Both the position numbers and the translations under genes were made by a program. From Burkholderiales bacterium (GTDB lineage Bacteria > Pseudomonadota > Gammaproteobacteria > Burkholderiales > Burkholderiaceae_C), in assembly GCA_021414305.1 (NCBI GenBank), contig JAIOOS010000011.1, positions 90,695 through 154,694 of the forward strand: DNA of 64,000 bases, given 5' to 3'. This document shows positions 1 to 8,560 of the stretch, piece after piece. Under the pieces are notes generated by a model. It did no database searches and had not been told where the DNA came from. It saw only the letters and a list, made by a program, of their open reading frames with translations. Each line of letters starts with the position of its first letter. Position 1 is the stretch's first letter.

Positions 1-136
1 TCTCATATTCCGCTCGCGGAATAAGAGGATTCTCGCCTTCCGTGCCTCTCCTCGCCAACAGGTCTGCCACGTACCAGGAATTGTGTTTCGCCCACTTGAC
101 AGTTTCTTCGAGGGGCATCAATTCAAGTTTTTTCAT
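1..136 (-). CDS. Unidentified protein, N-terminal 45 residues only (cut by left edge)
   Basis: An open frame on the minus strand starts at ATG 136 and runs off the left edge. It is preceded by a strong ribosome binding site (AAAGGAGA, about 9 bases upstream of the ATG), which is why I call it a real gene although only 45 residues are visible. The N-terminus begins MKKLELMPLEETVKWAKHNS and is hydrophilic, with no signal peptide or membrane segment. I do not recognise the family. It has the same direction as the microcompartment operon to its right but is separated from it by about 760 bases, so it may be the next transcription unit. It could be the missing signature enzyme of that locus, but nothing in the 45 residues shows this. 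Confidence 0.6.
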   Translation of the reverse strand, partial: MKKLELMPLEETVKWAKHNSWYVADLLARRGTEGENPLIPRAEYE

Positions 137-900
137 TTCAGAAATGTCTCCTTTAGAAAATAGCCAATTCCACTCAGACGAATTCGCCTGGCGCCGCGGC
201 GATCCGCAATTTCTGTAAACTTTTACCTTCAAGCAAACGCGCCTGCAACTGCCGCTACTAGGCCCTTTTCATCGGGCGCCCTCCATTTCCGTTGCGGCTC
301 TCCCTGGAGGGCACAGACTTGTACGAGCCGCACGAAGACTGGGCGATTCCCTGAAGAGATCCGGCAGCGAAGTCGTCGCTGGTTTTCGTACCCGCGTCGA
401 CAACGAACTCTGATTCGGATTCGGCTGAAGTCTCCCCACGACACGGGGCCTCGTCTATGTCCTACATCGCTAGAAATCAATGAAAGATTTGTCCGTGCTC
501 GCACATGTCCGGTCTGCGTTCACAGTTGTCCGGCGAGGGGGAACTACGATGCGATCGAGCGACCATTGCGCGTATCCCGTCGCGCCGCAGTGTCGGACGT
601 GTGTGCAGCGGTCGGTCCAAGCGGGGCAGGCATCCAGCCGGCGGCAATGCGGGTTTGACGGCGACGCACATAGGGCTTGGGACCGAAGGCCGGTGTCGAC
701 CCCATCCCGGCAATTTGCGCAGCCCAATCCGCTGTTCGGTCGTTGCCGCCAGCCAGGCAGAGCCGGCAAGCGTGGTCACGCAGCCCCGGAGCCTCGTTCA
801 GCGCTCGGCCCGCCTGCGCGCGATTGCGGGATCTTCGCTGAGCGAGAGGGTACGAGAACTTTCGATTCACCCCAGCTCTATCGAAGCGGATCCTCCATCG
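137..900. other. Intergenic stretch without recognisable gene
   Basis: About 760 bases between the partial gene at the left edge and the regulator. Several open frames cross it on both strands, but none has a convincing ribosome binding site or a protein sequence I can place; they are rich in Arg, Ser and Pro, as expected of chance frames in GC-rich DNA. Bases 137-240 are more AT-rich and probably hold the promoter of the leftmost gene. I see no tRNA, no CRISPR-like repeat and no clear insertion-sequence end. Confidence 0.5.
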
Positions 901-3114
901 CTACGCACGTTGGCTTGCGAGAAGGCGATAGACGTACAAGGACAGGTCTGCCACCAGGCGATCGTCATGTGTCGACAGGTCCAAGCCGGTCAATTCGGAG
1001 ACTTTCCCGAGCCGGTAGCTGATGGTCTTGCGATGGACACCCAACCGCTGCGCCGCGGCCTCCAGCGAACAGTTGGTGTCGAAGAATGCGCGCAGTGTTT
1101 CGAGCAACACGTCGCGCTGCTTCTCGTTTTCTCGAAGAAGGTCACCGAAGTTGAGCTCGAGGAATCGCTGCATCCCCGATTCGTGCCGCAAACTGAGCAG
1201 CATGCCGACAACTCCCGCGCGGTCATAGACGACGGCGCCGCTACGCCCCAATTGACGAACAACGTCCAGGGCAATCAGCGACTCGCGAAAGGCGACGGTA
1301 AGCCCGCGAGCCTCTGCGCAGCGGCTGCTGCCGCCCACCAGAACGAGGCGGCCAGAAAGTTCCTGTGTAAGCATTTGCGCCAGGCGATCTGCCCATCGCT
1401 CGGCATCGTCGAGAGGCTCGTCCGAGCAGATGATCGCCACGGACAAACCACGCAGTGCAATCGCCCGGATGCGTTCCGCCGAGCCTCGCCTGGCGTCGCC
1501 GATGGCTTGAACAACCTGATGGCGGACCTCGGACATGGAGCGCTCGCTTCCGCTGACACGGCAAGGACCCAGCTCGCAAAGGAAGAGCCGCAAGGAGCCC
1601 GCGAGGTCGACCTTGCTTTCCGCGGCGCGATCGATTGCGGCAGCCCGCGCTGCCTCATCGCCTTGGACGACATCCCACACCAACGCGTCGATTGTCTCGG
1701 CACGCGCCCGACTCGCGGCGCGTTGCTCTAGGTGGTACAGGGCGGCAACCATCGCAACCTGCGCGACCGCCAACTGAGTCAGGTCAAAACCTCTGCGATC
1801 CTCGCGTCCTATAACCCATCCTATCGGTTCACCCTCGATCAGCAGCGGTTGTGCCAGCCAAAGCCCGCCGTGTTCACCGAGGTCCAGCCGATCGGCAGAT
1901 GCCGCGTTTCGAGGAGAGCCGACGGCACCAAGCGCTGACGCGATTGCGGAAAGGACAGAGCTTGCATCGCCGGAGCCACCCCAGGCGCGCACGTAGAGAT
2001 CTAGATCAAGAATCGCGACATCGGATTCGAGGAAACTGCTCGCGCCCGCGACGATCGCTGGCAATCCGCCGCCCTGCAGCAACATCTGGAGCAGGCTTTG
2101 GGTCAGGCCAGACAAGCTCCTGACGGCGTCGTAACGCCGATTCAGGGCCTCGTTAGCCAGCGCCAGATCGTCGACCATGCTGCGTTGCGCAGCGTAAAGA
2201 CTTGCGTTCTCGATCGCCATCGAGGTCAGGTTCGCCAGGGCGACCAACCGACTGGTGTCCATCGCGGTAAAGGTCGAGGGCCGCCGTCGCCAGACCTCGA
2301 TCACGCCGATCACGTCATCCCGGCCTAGCAGGGGCGCGGCAAGGGCCGATCGGACCATCTCCACCTGCGCGAGGTGAAAGAAGTCGCGGCTGATTGACCC
2401 GCTCTCGAGATAGTCTTCAACAGAGACGGGTTCACGTTTCTCTAGCGCTCGTCCCGCAAGGCCCTGCCCCGGCTTCATGCGCAACGAGGCGGTCTCGGCC
2501 GCATGATTTCCCACGCAGCGGCGCATGACGACTTCCTCGCCCTGTCGCAGCATGACGCCGCAAATATCCGAGTCCAGCAATCGCTTCGCCTCCTGCGTGA
2601 TATTCAAGAGGATCTCGCCAAGGTCGTGGCTCTTCAGGATCCGCGTCGCGACGCGCTGCAGCGACTGCAGCCCATCGAGGTTCTGGATCGCTATTCGCTG
2701 GAGTTCGCAGTTCTGCAGTGCGAGGGCCACGCATTGACGCAGAGTGTCTAGCTGGTCCGGCGGTTCGGTGTCCTCAGCGATCCCTTCGACCACAGCGCAA
2801 ATCGCACCGATCGAGATCGGGACGAACACCATCGGACCGTGAACCCGAACGCGATCCCATACGAGTGATTCCTGCGGCAAGGCGATCGCGGACCGGTCAT
2901 GCGCGCCGTCCAATGCCGCCCATTCGCGCCATGCGCCGCCTGAGCGCAGCAACACGCGACTTGAAGTGCCGGCAACGACCCGTGCAAAGGCACGCTCCGC
3001 CTCCGCGAACACGAGTTCGTATTGAGCGCGCGACGCAGCTGTAACGATTGCTGCCAGCGCGGCCGACAGCTCGGAATGCGGCACCACGGGATCGAAATGA
3101 CGAAGGGCGACCAT
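901..3114 (-). CDS. GAF-domain transcriptional regulator with PucR/CdaR-type HTH
   Basis: 737 residues. The C-terminal end (about 675-732) is a PucR/CdaR-family helix-turn-helix, with the stretch AAAQRLGVHRKTISYRL typical of the HTH_30 family. A GAF domain lies at about 150-305 (SLQRVATRILKS to the MAIENASLY helix), and a second sensor-like region plus a CdaR-like degenerate GGDEF segment lie at about 340-650. This architecture is usual for activators that sense a small metabolite, as in the sugar-diacid and purine-catabolism regulators. It is the last gene of the minus-strand microcompartment operon, 34 bases after the alcohol dehydrogenase, so it is probably co-transcribed with the genes it controls. 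The likely target is the divergent promoter region around 9255-9444. No receiver domain or membrane segment is seen. The ligand is unknown. Confidence 0.88.
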   Translation of the reverse strand: MVALRHFDPVVPHSELSAALAAIVTAASRAQYELVFAEAERAFARVVAGTSSRVLLRSGGAWREWAALDGAHDRSAIALPQESLVWDRVRVHGPMVFVPISIGAICAVVEGIAEDTEPPDQLDTLRQCVALALQNCELQRIAIQNLDGLQSLQRVATRILKSHDLGEILLNITQEAKRLLDSDICGVMLRQGEEVVMRRCVGNHAAETASLRMKPGQGLAGRALEKREPVSVEDYLESGSISRDFFHLAQVEMVRSALAAPLLGRDDVIGVIEVWRRRPSTFTAMDTSRLVALANLTSMAIENASLYAAQRSMVDDLALANEALNRRYDAVRSLSGLTQSLLQMLLQGGGLPAIVAGASSFLESDVAILDLDLYVRAWGGSGDASSVLSAIASALGAVGSPRNAASADRLDLGEHGGLWLAQPLLIEGEPIGWVIGREDRRGFDLTQLAVAQVAMVAALYHLEQRAASRARAETIDALVWDVVQGDEAARAAAIDRAAESKVDLAGSLRLFLCELGPCRVSGSERSMSEVRHQVVQAIGDARRGSAERIRAIALRGLSVAIICSDEPLDDAERWADRLAQMLTQELSGRLVLVGGSSRCAEARGLTVAFRESLIALDVVRQLGRSGAVVYDRAGVVGMLLSLRHESGMQRFLELNFGDLLRENEKQRDVLLETLRAFFDTNCSLEAAAQRLGVHRKTISYRLGKVSELTGLDLSTHDDRLVADLSLYVYRLLASQRA

Positions 3115-3148
3115 CAGAGAGACCCATGCAGTTCGCCAAGGCCAAGAG

Positions 3149-4192
3149 TCATCGGTGGAGAGAGACTACCGCTTTGAGGTGCTGCTGAGTGCGCAGTTGC
3201 TTATACAGATCCGGCACGTCACTCAACTTCCCTCGCGCATCGATAACCACCGTCGGGTCGAGTGCCCCTCCGGCGACAAGGCGCAACAGGCGCTGTCGCA
3301 GGCGGATCGCATCACCGATCGCAAAGCCGACAGTCAGCTCGTCCCGAAAAGCCCGTGCGAGTGGGAAGGCCCACCGTTCCGCCAGGTGCGTCCCGACGGA
3401 GACAATCCGGCCGACCGGGCTGGCCAGCTTCATCGCAAGATCCATCGGGCCGTTGCCGCCGACGGCCTCTAGCACGACGCTGGCGCCGCTCCCACCGGTT
3501 ACGCGAGAAACAAGCGACGCGGCGTCGTCGGGATGGGCGTCGAGGGATCCATGGGCGAGCGCAAATGCTCGGCGAGTCGCGTTCGGCTCGACGACGACGA
3601 CGACACCGGCACCGACTGCTTGCGCGGAGAGTGCCGCGAGTTGGCCCACAGCTCCGCCTCCGATGACCACAACGTCATCCCCGGGCTCGACGCGAGCACG
3701 CTCAACTGCGATCCAGCCGGTTGCAAGGTTGTCGCCCATCAAGAGCGCGGCCTCTTCCGAACAACCTTGTGGCAGCCGCCCGAGGGTAGTGTCCGCATGC
3801 GGTACCCGAACGAACTCAGCCTGCGCTCCGGCCAAAGCCGGTCCGAACGACGTGCCGGTGCCGAAGAACGCGCGCTCGATGCAATGCCAGTGACTGCCGC
3901 GATCACACCAGCCGCAATGCCCGCAGGCGGCGAAATCGGACGACATTACCTTGTCGCCCCGGCGGACGCCGCGCACCTCTCTGCCGACCTCCACTATTTC
4001 ACCTACAAACTCGTGACCGACGACCATGCCCGGCTCGATTCCGGGGAATTCCCCACCAACCACATGCAGATCGGTGCCGCAGATCCCTGCCAGCGACACC
4101 TTCACGATGGCGTCCGTTGACTCGATCAGCGAAGGAATCGGCACCTCGGCCAGGGCGACCTCACCCGGCCTCGTGTAGATCACTGCTCGCAT
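3149..4192 (-). CDS. Zinc-dependent alcohol dehydrogenase (MDR family)
   Basis: 347 residues, a normal length for a medium-chain zinc alcohol dehydrogenase. Catalytic zinc ligands are Cys38 (GICGTD), His60 and Glu61 (VVGHE). The structural zinc lobe has all four cysteines in canonical spacing (Cys90, 93, 96, 104). The Rossmann motif VIGGGAVGQL and a following acidic residue (VVVVEPN) suggest NAD. I chose the ATG at 4192, where the family homology begins; the frame stays open to 4309, but those extra residues are not family-like. It follows the dehydrogenase fusion by 40 bases. In classical metabolosomes an alcohol dehydrogenase regenerates NAD for the acylating aldehyde dehydrogenase; alternatively it could oxidise an alcohol to the aldehyde substrate. 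The direction cannot be told from sequence. Confidence 0.9.
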   Translation of the reverse strand: MRAVIYTRPGEVALAEVPIPSLIESTDAIVKVSLAGICGTDLHVVGGEFPGIEPGMVVGHEFVGEIVEVGREVRGVRRGDKVMSSDFAACGHCGWCDRGSHWHCIERAFFGTGTSFGPALAGAQAEFVRVPHADTTLGRLPQGCSEEAALLMGDNLATGWIAVERARVEPGDDVVVIGGGAVGQLAALSAQAVGAGVVVVVEPNATRRAFALAHGSLDAHPDDAASLVSRVTGGSGASVVLEAVGGNGPMDLAMKLASPVGRIVSVGTHLAERWAFPLARAFRDELTVGFAIGDAIRLRQRLLRLVAGGALDPTVVIDARGKLSDVPDLYKQLRTQQHLKAVVSLHR

Positions 4193-4232
4193 GGCCTGGC
4201 GATCGGGCTCGGCTGGATTTCCGTGGGCTCGG

Positions 4233-5504
4233 CTATCGAACCGTGCCCAGTTCGTCGATGCGTGCCGCGATACGCGCGGCAGCGTCGTGCAGCGCGACCT
4301 GCTCGTCACTGCGCAGTGGAAGGTTGACGATCTCCTTCACGCCGTGCCGGCCAAGACGGACTGGCAGCCCGACGCGGGCATCCCGGAGTCCATAGGCCGC
4401 CCGAGTTCGAACACACACCGGCAGCACCTCCCCTCTGTCGGCGACCATCGCACGGACCATCGTCACTACCGATTCGGCCGGAGAAAAGTACGCGCTGCCC
4501 TTCTGAAGCAACTTCACGACCTCACCACCCGACTCGCGGGTTCGCTCGACGATGCCCTGCAGCGTTTCCCTGTCCAGCACCGACTCGATCGGCTTGTCGC
4601 CGACGAAGGCCTGACTCAACGGGATCACCATCTCTGGGCCGTGGCTGCCAAGCGCGAGGGCACGAACCTCCCGCGGCTTCGCCCGGCCCGTCAGTCCCAC
4701 CAGAGAACAGAACCGTGCGGAGTCGAGAACGCCAGCCATGCCGATGACTCGCTCGTCCGAAAATCCCGTGTACCTTGCGGCAAGGTGCGTCATCTCCTCG
4801 AGCGGATTGGTCACGACTACCACCGTTGCTTCCGGCGCGTGAATTCGGATCGCCCTGCATGTCGTTTCGAGGATCGCCGCGTTCACAACGGTAAGATCGG
4901 TTCGGTTCATCCCAGGCTGGCGGGGCCTTCCGGCCGTGATCACGATGTACTCGGCCCCACCAAGGGCTGCCGGATCGTCACTGCCCTCGATCGTCGTGGA
5001 GAAACCGTACAGGCCTGCGCCATGCCACATGTCCAGTGCCAGCCCCGCGGCCAAGCCCGGCACCACGTCAATCAGCGCCACGCTGGCGAAAAGGTCGCTC
5101 TCAGCCAACCGCATCGCGGTCATTGCGCCGACGTGACCGGCCCCGATCACTGCCGCCTTAGGCCGGTGACCCGCCGCTTCCCTGTTTGCTGCCGCACCCG
5201 GTTCCGTGGCGTGGCGTCGATACAGCGCGCCCGAGGGCGGCAGAACGAAGCGTAACCCGCCGCTCACAGCAGACGCATCGCGGGCCTGCACCGGCGCCAC
5301 CCGCACCTCGGCAGTGGGAACGCTCCGCGCCACGGCCAGCGACGTGGCCGCGGAGCCGGCACCTGGGGGTGCCGAATCAGAATAGACAAGCTCGACCCCG
5401 AGTTCCTTCGCGCGATCCCTCGCCAGGGGTGTCAATCGGTCCCCTTTGCCAAGCACGAGGCGCGGGCCAGCACCCTCTACGTCGCTTGCCGTGAACATCT
5501 TCAT
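4233..5504 (-). CDS. EutQ-like N-terminal segment fused to malate/lactate dehydrogenase
   Basis: 423 residues. Residues 1 to about 45 (starting MKMFTASDV, with LTPLARDRAKELGVELV) resemble the N-terminal segment of EutQ (MKKLITANDI..., ITPEAREVA...). A low-complexity linker of about 65 residues follows. From about 115 comes a full NAD-dependent malate/lactate dehydrogenase: GAGHVGAMTA dinucleotide fold, an Asp at the end of the second strand (LIDV, NAD preference), active-site loop AGRPRQPGMNR, NPLEEMT, GMAGVLDSARF with the catalytic Asp and Arg, and GSHGPEM with the catalytic His. The usual GGHGD is altered to GSHGP. Its ATG overlaps the stop of the BMC-T gene (ATGA), so the two are translationally coupled. 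I infer that the head targets the enzyme to the shell or core and that the enzyme recycles NAD(H) inside. The true substrate (malate, lactate or another 2-hydroxy acid) is open. Confidence 0.85.
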   Translation of the reverse strand: MKMFTASDVEGAGPRLVLGKGDRLTPLARDRAKELGVELVYSDSAPPGAGSAATSLAVARSVPTAEVRVAPVQARDASAVSGGLRFVLPPSGALYRRHATEPGAAANREAAGHRPKAAVIGAGHVGAMTAMRLAESDLFASVALIDVVPGLAAGLALDMWHGAGLYGFSTTIEGSDDPAALGGAEYIVITAGRPRQPGMNRTDLTVVNAAILETTCRAIRIHAPEATVVVVTNPLEEMTHLAARYTGFSDERVIGMAGVLDSARFCSLVGLTGRAKPREVRALALGSHGPEMVIPLSQAFVGDKPIESVLDRETLQGIVERTRESGGEVVKLLQKGSAYFSPAESVVTMVRAMVADRGEVLPVCVRTRAAYGLRDARVGLPVRLGRHGVKEIVNLPLRSDEQVALHDAAARIAARIDELGTVR

Positions 5505-6118
5505 TCGCGACCCGCCATCTCGTCCAGCACCTTCGTGCAGGCGCCGGCCGCCGCCTGCACATCACTTTCCGTACCGGAGATGAAGAGGCGCCCGAAGCGG
5601 CCCAGCGCTCGAACCTCGACGATGCTGATCTCCGCCGCCTTCTCGGCCTCGTTCGCGGCCAAGGTCACGTAGGCGGCTGGCGAGACCTCGAGGACGTACA
5701 GGCTACGTCCCGCGATCAGCAAGTTACCCTTGCGCCACTTGTTGATCAGCTGTGCCTGATAGGGATTGACGTTGGTGACGAACATCGCCGAGGCAACCTT
5801 CGGCTTGACCCGGTCGGTTTCCTTGAGCTGCAAGTGCTCGAGGACCGCCTGGCCTGCGGCGAACACTTCCGCCTGCGACCGCGAATGGATCTCAAGCAGC
5901 CCAAATTCACGTTCGACCACCTGAAGCGCCGGCCTTACGTCGGCGGCCTTCAGCGCGATGTCGGCACAACGGAAGATCTCGTTGCCTGGCGCCACCTCGA
6001 TGTACAGCTCGGACATGCCGGCGACCGGCACGTCCCCCTGGCATGTTGCAGCCACATGCGCCGCCGCCTGTGGCTGCATGCGGTCGATGAAGGCGTAGGT
6101 TCGAAGTTGGAGGGTCAT
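5501..6118 (-). CDS. Tandem-domain microcompartment shell protein (BMC-T)
   Basis: 205 residues with two consecutive BMC folds, about 1-100 (beginning YAFIDRMQPQAAAHVAA) and about 105-200 (ASAMFVTNVNPYQAQLINK to the GRFGRLFISG segment). BMC-T proteins form pseudohexameric trimers that tile the shell facets and often carry larger, gated pores. The second repeat carries the GRFGRLFISG segment typical of the BMC-domain C-terminal half. I see no cysteine placed for a pore iron-sulfur cluster of the PduT type. The start ATG follows the EutJ-like gene's stop directly (TGAATG), and its own stop overlaps the start of the dehydrogenase fusion, so it sits inside a tightly packed operon. Confidence 0.9.
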   Translation of the reverse strand: MTLQLRTYAFIDRMQPQAAAHVAATCQGDVPVAGMSELYIEVAPGNEIFRCADIALKAADVRPALQVVEREFGLLEIHSRSQAEVFAAGQAVLEHLQLKETDRVKPKVASAMFVTNVNPYQAQLINKWRKGNLLIAGRSLYVLEVSPAAYVTLAANEAEKAAEISIVEVRALGRFGRLFISGTESDVQAAAGACTKVLDEMAGRE

Positions 6119-6964
6119 TCAGCTCACCGCTATTCCAAAGGGCGTGATCAGATCAGCGTGCAGATAGCTCTTAACCTGCCAGCCGAGGTAACGCTCGATG
6201 ACGGCGTCGGCCCCCGGAATCTGCAACGCGCCGCCCGCGAGGTGGACCATTCCTGGGCAGACGTTGGCGCATTGAAGCCCTATCGAGGCGGCGACCCGCT
6301 CGATGCCGGGGCGCAGCACCGACAACAGTTCGGCGCCCTGCTCGCGCTTGCGAACCTCAGCCTCTTCAACCGGAATCCGCAGCGCGCCGGCGAGGATCAG
6401 GTCGAGATGGTGACCACCCCCCGCGCGGTCGCTGAGCGAACGCAGCTCGCCGTTTGTGAATACACCCACACCGGTCGAGCCACCGCCGACGTCAATGACC
6501 GCGCCATCTCGCACCGCCAGGAGCGCATTGGCTGCGCTGACTTCGTCCACAAGCTTGCGGCAGTCGATGCCTGCCTGTTGGAGTACGTGCGCGCAGGCTC
6601 GACAGTCGCTCAGCGGGACTGCAGGCGGGTGAGCCGTCGCCGCTTCACCGATAGTGTGTCGGAGCGCCGATTCGGCGGTGCGTTTGAGCTGCGCTACCGC
6701 CCGCACCGCCCCTTGAAAGTCCACGACGACGCCGTCACGGACGACGCTCGCGCGTATGAAGTTCCAGTACACCGGCGTGCCCAGGTCGTCAACTGCAGTC
6801 AACACGATCGTCGCGGTCCCAAGGTCGATTCCGAACCTCAATCCGTCCTCTCGATACTCGGCGGCCTGACGCAGGCGGCTCGCCGCAAGCACGAGGAACG
6901 CCTCGATCTGCGGGATTGCATCGGTCTCGGCGGCAGGCTGACCGAGTAGTGCGGACCTGGACAC
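6119..6964 (-). CDS. eutJ-like: EutJ-like actin/Hsp70-fold ATPase of the microcompartment
   Basis: 281 residues from a GTG start at 6964 that overlaps the last base of the aldehyde dehydrogenase stop (TAGTG). The frame stays open upstream, but those residues would lie antiparallel to nothing recognisable and inside the dehydrogenase gene. The ASKHA-type phosphate loop FGIDLGTATIV, the VVRDGVVVDFQGA segment, the second phosphate motif VIDVGGGSTGVGV, the GGHHLDLILAG stretch and the adenosine motif HLAGGAL match the EutJ family throughout. EutJ is found in ethanolamine-utilisation loci and is thought to be a chaperone or reactivation factor, without a firmly established role. It is unusual that no EutB or EutC is visible nearby. 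It lies between the aldehyde dehydrogenase and the BMC-T gene. Confidence 0.88.
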   Translation of the reverse strand: MSRSALLGQPAAETDAIPQIEAFLVLAASRLRQAAEYREDGLRFGIDLGTATIVLTAVDDLGTPVYWNFIRASVVRDGVVVDFQGAVRAVAQLKRTAESALRHTIGEAATAHPPAVPLSDCRACAHVLQQAGIDCRKLVDEVSAANALLAVRDGAVIDVGGGSTGVGVFTNGELRSLSDRAGGGHHLDLILAGALRIPVEEAEVRKREQGAELLSVLRPGIERVAASIGLQCANVCPGMVHLAGGALQIPGADAVIERYLGWQVKSYLHADLITPFGIAVS

Positions 6965-8379
6965 TACAAACCCATCGTCGGTGAGTACAGGTCGCGCCAG
7001 GGACGATTCTCGTGGGCGACACGTTTGATATTGATCAGGTGCAACGGCGTCACGTTGTCCGAGACGATCGAGCCGCTCCACGTACCGGTGCCGAGCATGA
7101 AGGACGGGTCGGTCCCAGCGCTGAAGCCCATACCGCCAAGCAGGCTCGGTGTGTTCACGACGATTCGCGAAGCTGGAAGACTCGACATGCGTGCGATCAT
7201 CGATTCATCCCGACCATGCAAGCCCAGCGTATGACCCTCGCCGCCGAACGCGAGAATCTGGCGGCAACGCGCGATGCCGGCATCCAGATCGGCGGTCCGG
7301 TAGAAAGACAGGACAGGTCCCAACACCTCCGCCGACAGCGGCGCCTGCGAACCGACCTCCGAGAGCAACGCACCGAGCACCTTCGTGCCCGCTGGCACTG
7401 GAGCACCAATCCGCCGCGCCAACTCCACAGCCGTCTTGCCGACCGCCTCGGGATTGAGCGCACCACTTCGGCCGGTGAACAGGAGCTCGACCAGGCGAGC
7501 CTGCTGCTCGGGCGAGAGGAATGACGTGCCGTTCATCTCGAACGCCAGCAGCGCGGCGTCGGCGATAGGCTCATCGAGCACGACCGACTGCTCCGCCACG
7601 CAGGCGGTTCCGTTGTCGAACGATTTCGAGGTGACCACCATAAGGGCAGCTTCGCTCACGTCGGCAACAGATCGGTGGATGTACACCGGCACATTGCCTG
7701 CGCCGACGGCCAAGGTCGGCTTGCCGGACGAATAGGCGGCGCGCACCATCGCAGGCCCGCCAGTCGCCATGACGAGCGCGACGTCGCGATGCGACATGAG
7801 TTCGGCCGTTGCGGCGAGTTGGCCACCGGACAGGCAGTCCAGTAGCCCCTTGGGTGCGCCGGCACGTTCCGCGGCGGCAGCCATCACCTCCACTGTTCGC
7901 GCACAGCATCGGACGGCCCTCGGATGCGGGGCGCAGACGATGGCGTTGCCCGACTTCACTGCGGCGAGACACTTGAATATCGTCGTGGAAGTCGGGTTGG
8001 TCACCGGGATGATGGCGGCGATTACACCCATCGGCGCGCCAATCGCGGTCACGCGGTTCGGCTCGTCCACCCAAAGGACGCCGAGAGTCCGCATTTGCAA
8101 CATCGCATGCGCACAGAACTTGGCGTTGAAGAGGTTCTTCAGGATCTTGTCTTCGTACACGCCGTACCCGGTCTCCTCGACGGCAAGTCGAGCAAGTTCC
8201 TTCGCTGAGTCCTCGGCGGCCTCAGCCATTGCACGCACAATGATGTCGGCCTGTTCCTGCGTCACACCCTGGAAAGCCTCGAAAGCCCGACGCGCGGATG
8301 TTGCCTTGGAGCGAGCCTCAGCGATCGCGGCGAGCTCGGGGTCGAGAAGGACAGGGCTATCCATATGTTCGTGTGTCAT
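6964..8379 (-). CDS. CoA-acylating aldehyde dehydrogenase (AdhE N-domain/PduP/SauS type)
   Basis: About 471 residues from ATG 8379; a GTG at 8394 and an ATG at 8364 are alternatives, and none has a clear ribosome binding site. The catalytic cysteine lies in SFDNGTACVAEQSVV, close to the AdhE and sulfoacetaldehyde-dehydrogenase form (FDNGxxCxSEQ) rather than to the EutE form. The PVTNPTSTTIFKCLAAVKSG segment and the C-terminal half are also AdhE-like. The reaction is aldehyde + CoA + NAD to acyl-CoA + NADH. This is the core enzyme of metabolosomes, which confine the reactive aldehyde. No downstream phosphotransacylase is present in the window to recover the CoA. The first 30 residues contain a helix-forming stretch (DPELAAIAEARSKA) that may serve as a targeting tail, which is inference. 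Confidence 0.9.
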   Translation of the reverse strand: MTHEHMDSPVLLDPELAAIAEARSKATSARRAFEAFQGVTQEQADIIVRAMAEAAEDSAKELARLAVEETGYGVYEDKILKNLFNAKFCAHAMLQMRTLGVLWVDEPNRVTAIGAPMGVIAAIIPVTNPTSTTIFKCLAAVKSGNAIVCAPHPRAVRCCARTVEVMAAAAERAGAPKGLLDCLSGGQLAATAELMSHRDVALVMATGGPAMVRAAYSSGKPTLAVGAGNVPVYIHRSVADVSEAALMVVTSKSFDNGTACVAEQSVVLDEPIADAALLAFEMNGTSFLSPEQQARLVELLFTGRSGALNPEAVGKTAVELARRIGAPVPAGTKVLGALLSEVGSQAPLSAEVLGPVLSFYRTADLDAGIARCRQILAFGGEGHTLGLHGRDESMIARMSSLPASRIVVNTPSLLGGMGFSAGTDPSFMLGTGTWSGSIVSDNVTPLHLINIKRVAHENRPWRDLYSPTMGL

Positions 8380-8474
8380 TGAAACAGTGCGCACCGTACA
8401 AATGTCGGGCGACTCAAGGCGGGGGGCGAGGGCCTCGGGGATCCCACCCTGACGCTCATGAACGCACCGACCGA

Positions 8475-8520
8475 CTGTGGCGCTTCATGCCAAGCCATGA
8501 GACTCGTCCCCATGCCACAG
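8475..8520. promoter_or_regulatory. Intra-operon inverted repeat between BMC-H and aldehyde dehydrogenase
   Basis: The 181-base gap between the aldehyde dehydrogenase start and the BMC-H stop contains CTGTGGC (8475-8481) and its exact complement GCCACAG (8514-8520). A smaller hairpin, TCATG/CATGA, lies between the arms. In the minus-strand transcript it would separate the two small shell genes from the enzymes and could tune their relative output by RNA stability. There is no T-run, so it is not a classical terminator. Confidence 0.3.
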
Positions 8521-8560
8521 ACGCTCGAACCGACTGGCGGGCACTCGCCACCAACGCGTG

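Noticed and set aside
477..870. Degenerate transposase in the left intergenic region
   Set aside because: I read the frames on both strands for transposase motifs and saw none; no terminal inverted repeats were found.
505..1731. 408-residue plus-strand open frame over the regulator
   Set aside because: It lies antisense to a well-supported GAF/PucR regulator, is Arg/Ser/Pro-rich and has no recognisable domain.
4191..5255. 354-residue plus-strand frame over the dehydrogenase fusion
   Set aside because: Antisense shadow of a gene with clear catalytic motifs; no ribosome binding site or family.
6119..7081. Longer 320-residue version of the EutJ-like protein
   Set aside because: The extra N-terminus would overlap the aldehyde dehydrogenase by 118 bases and is not family-like; the GTG overlapping the upstream stop fits better.
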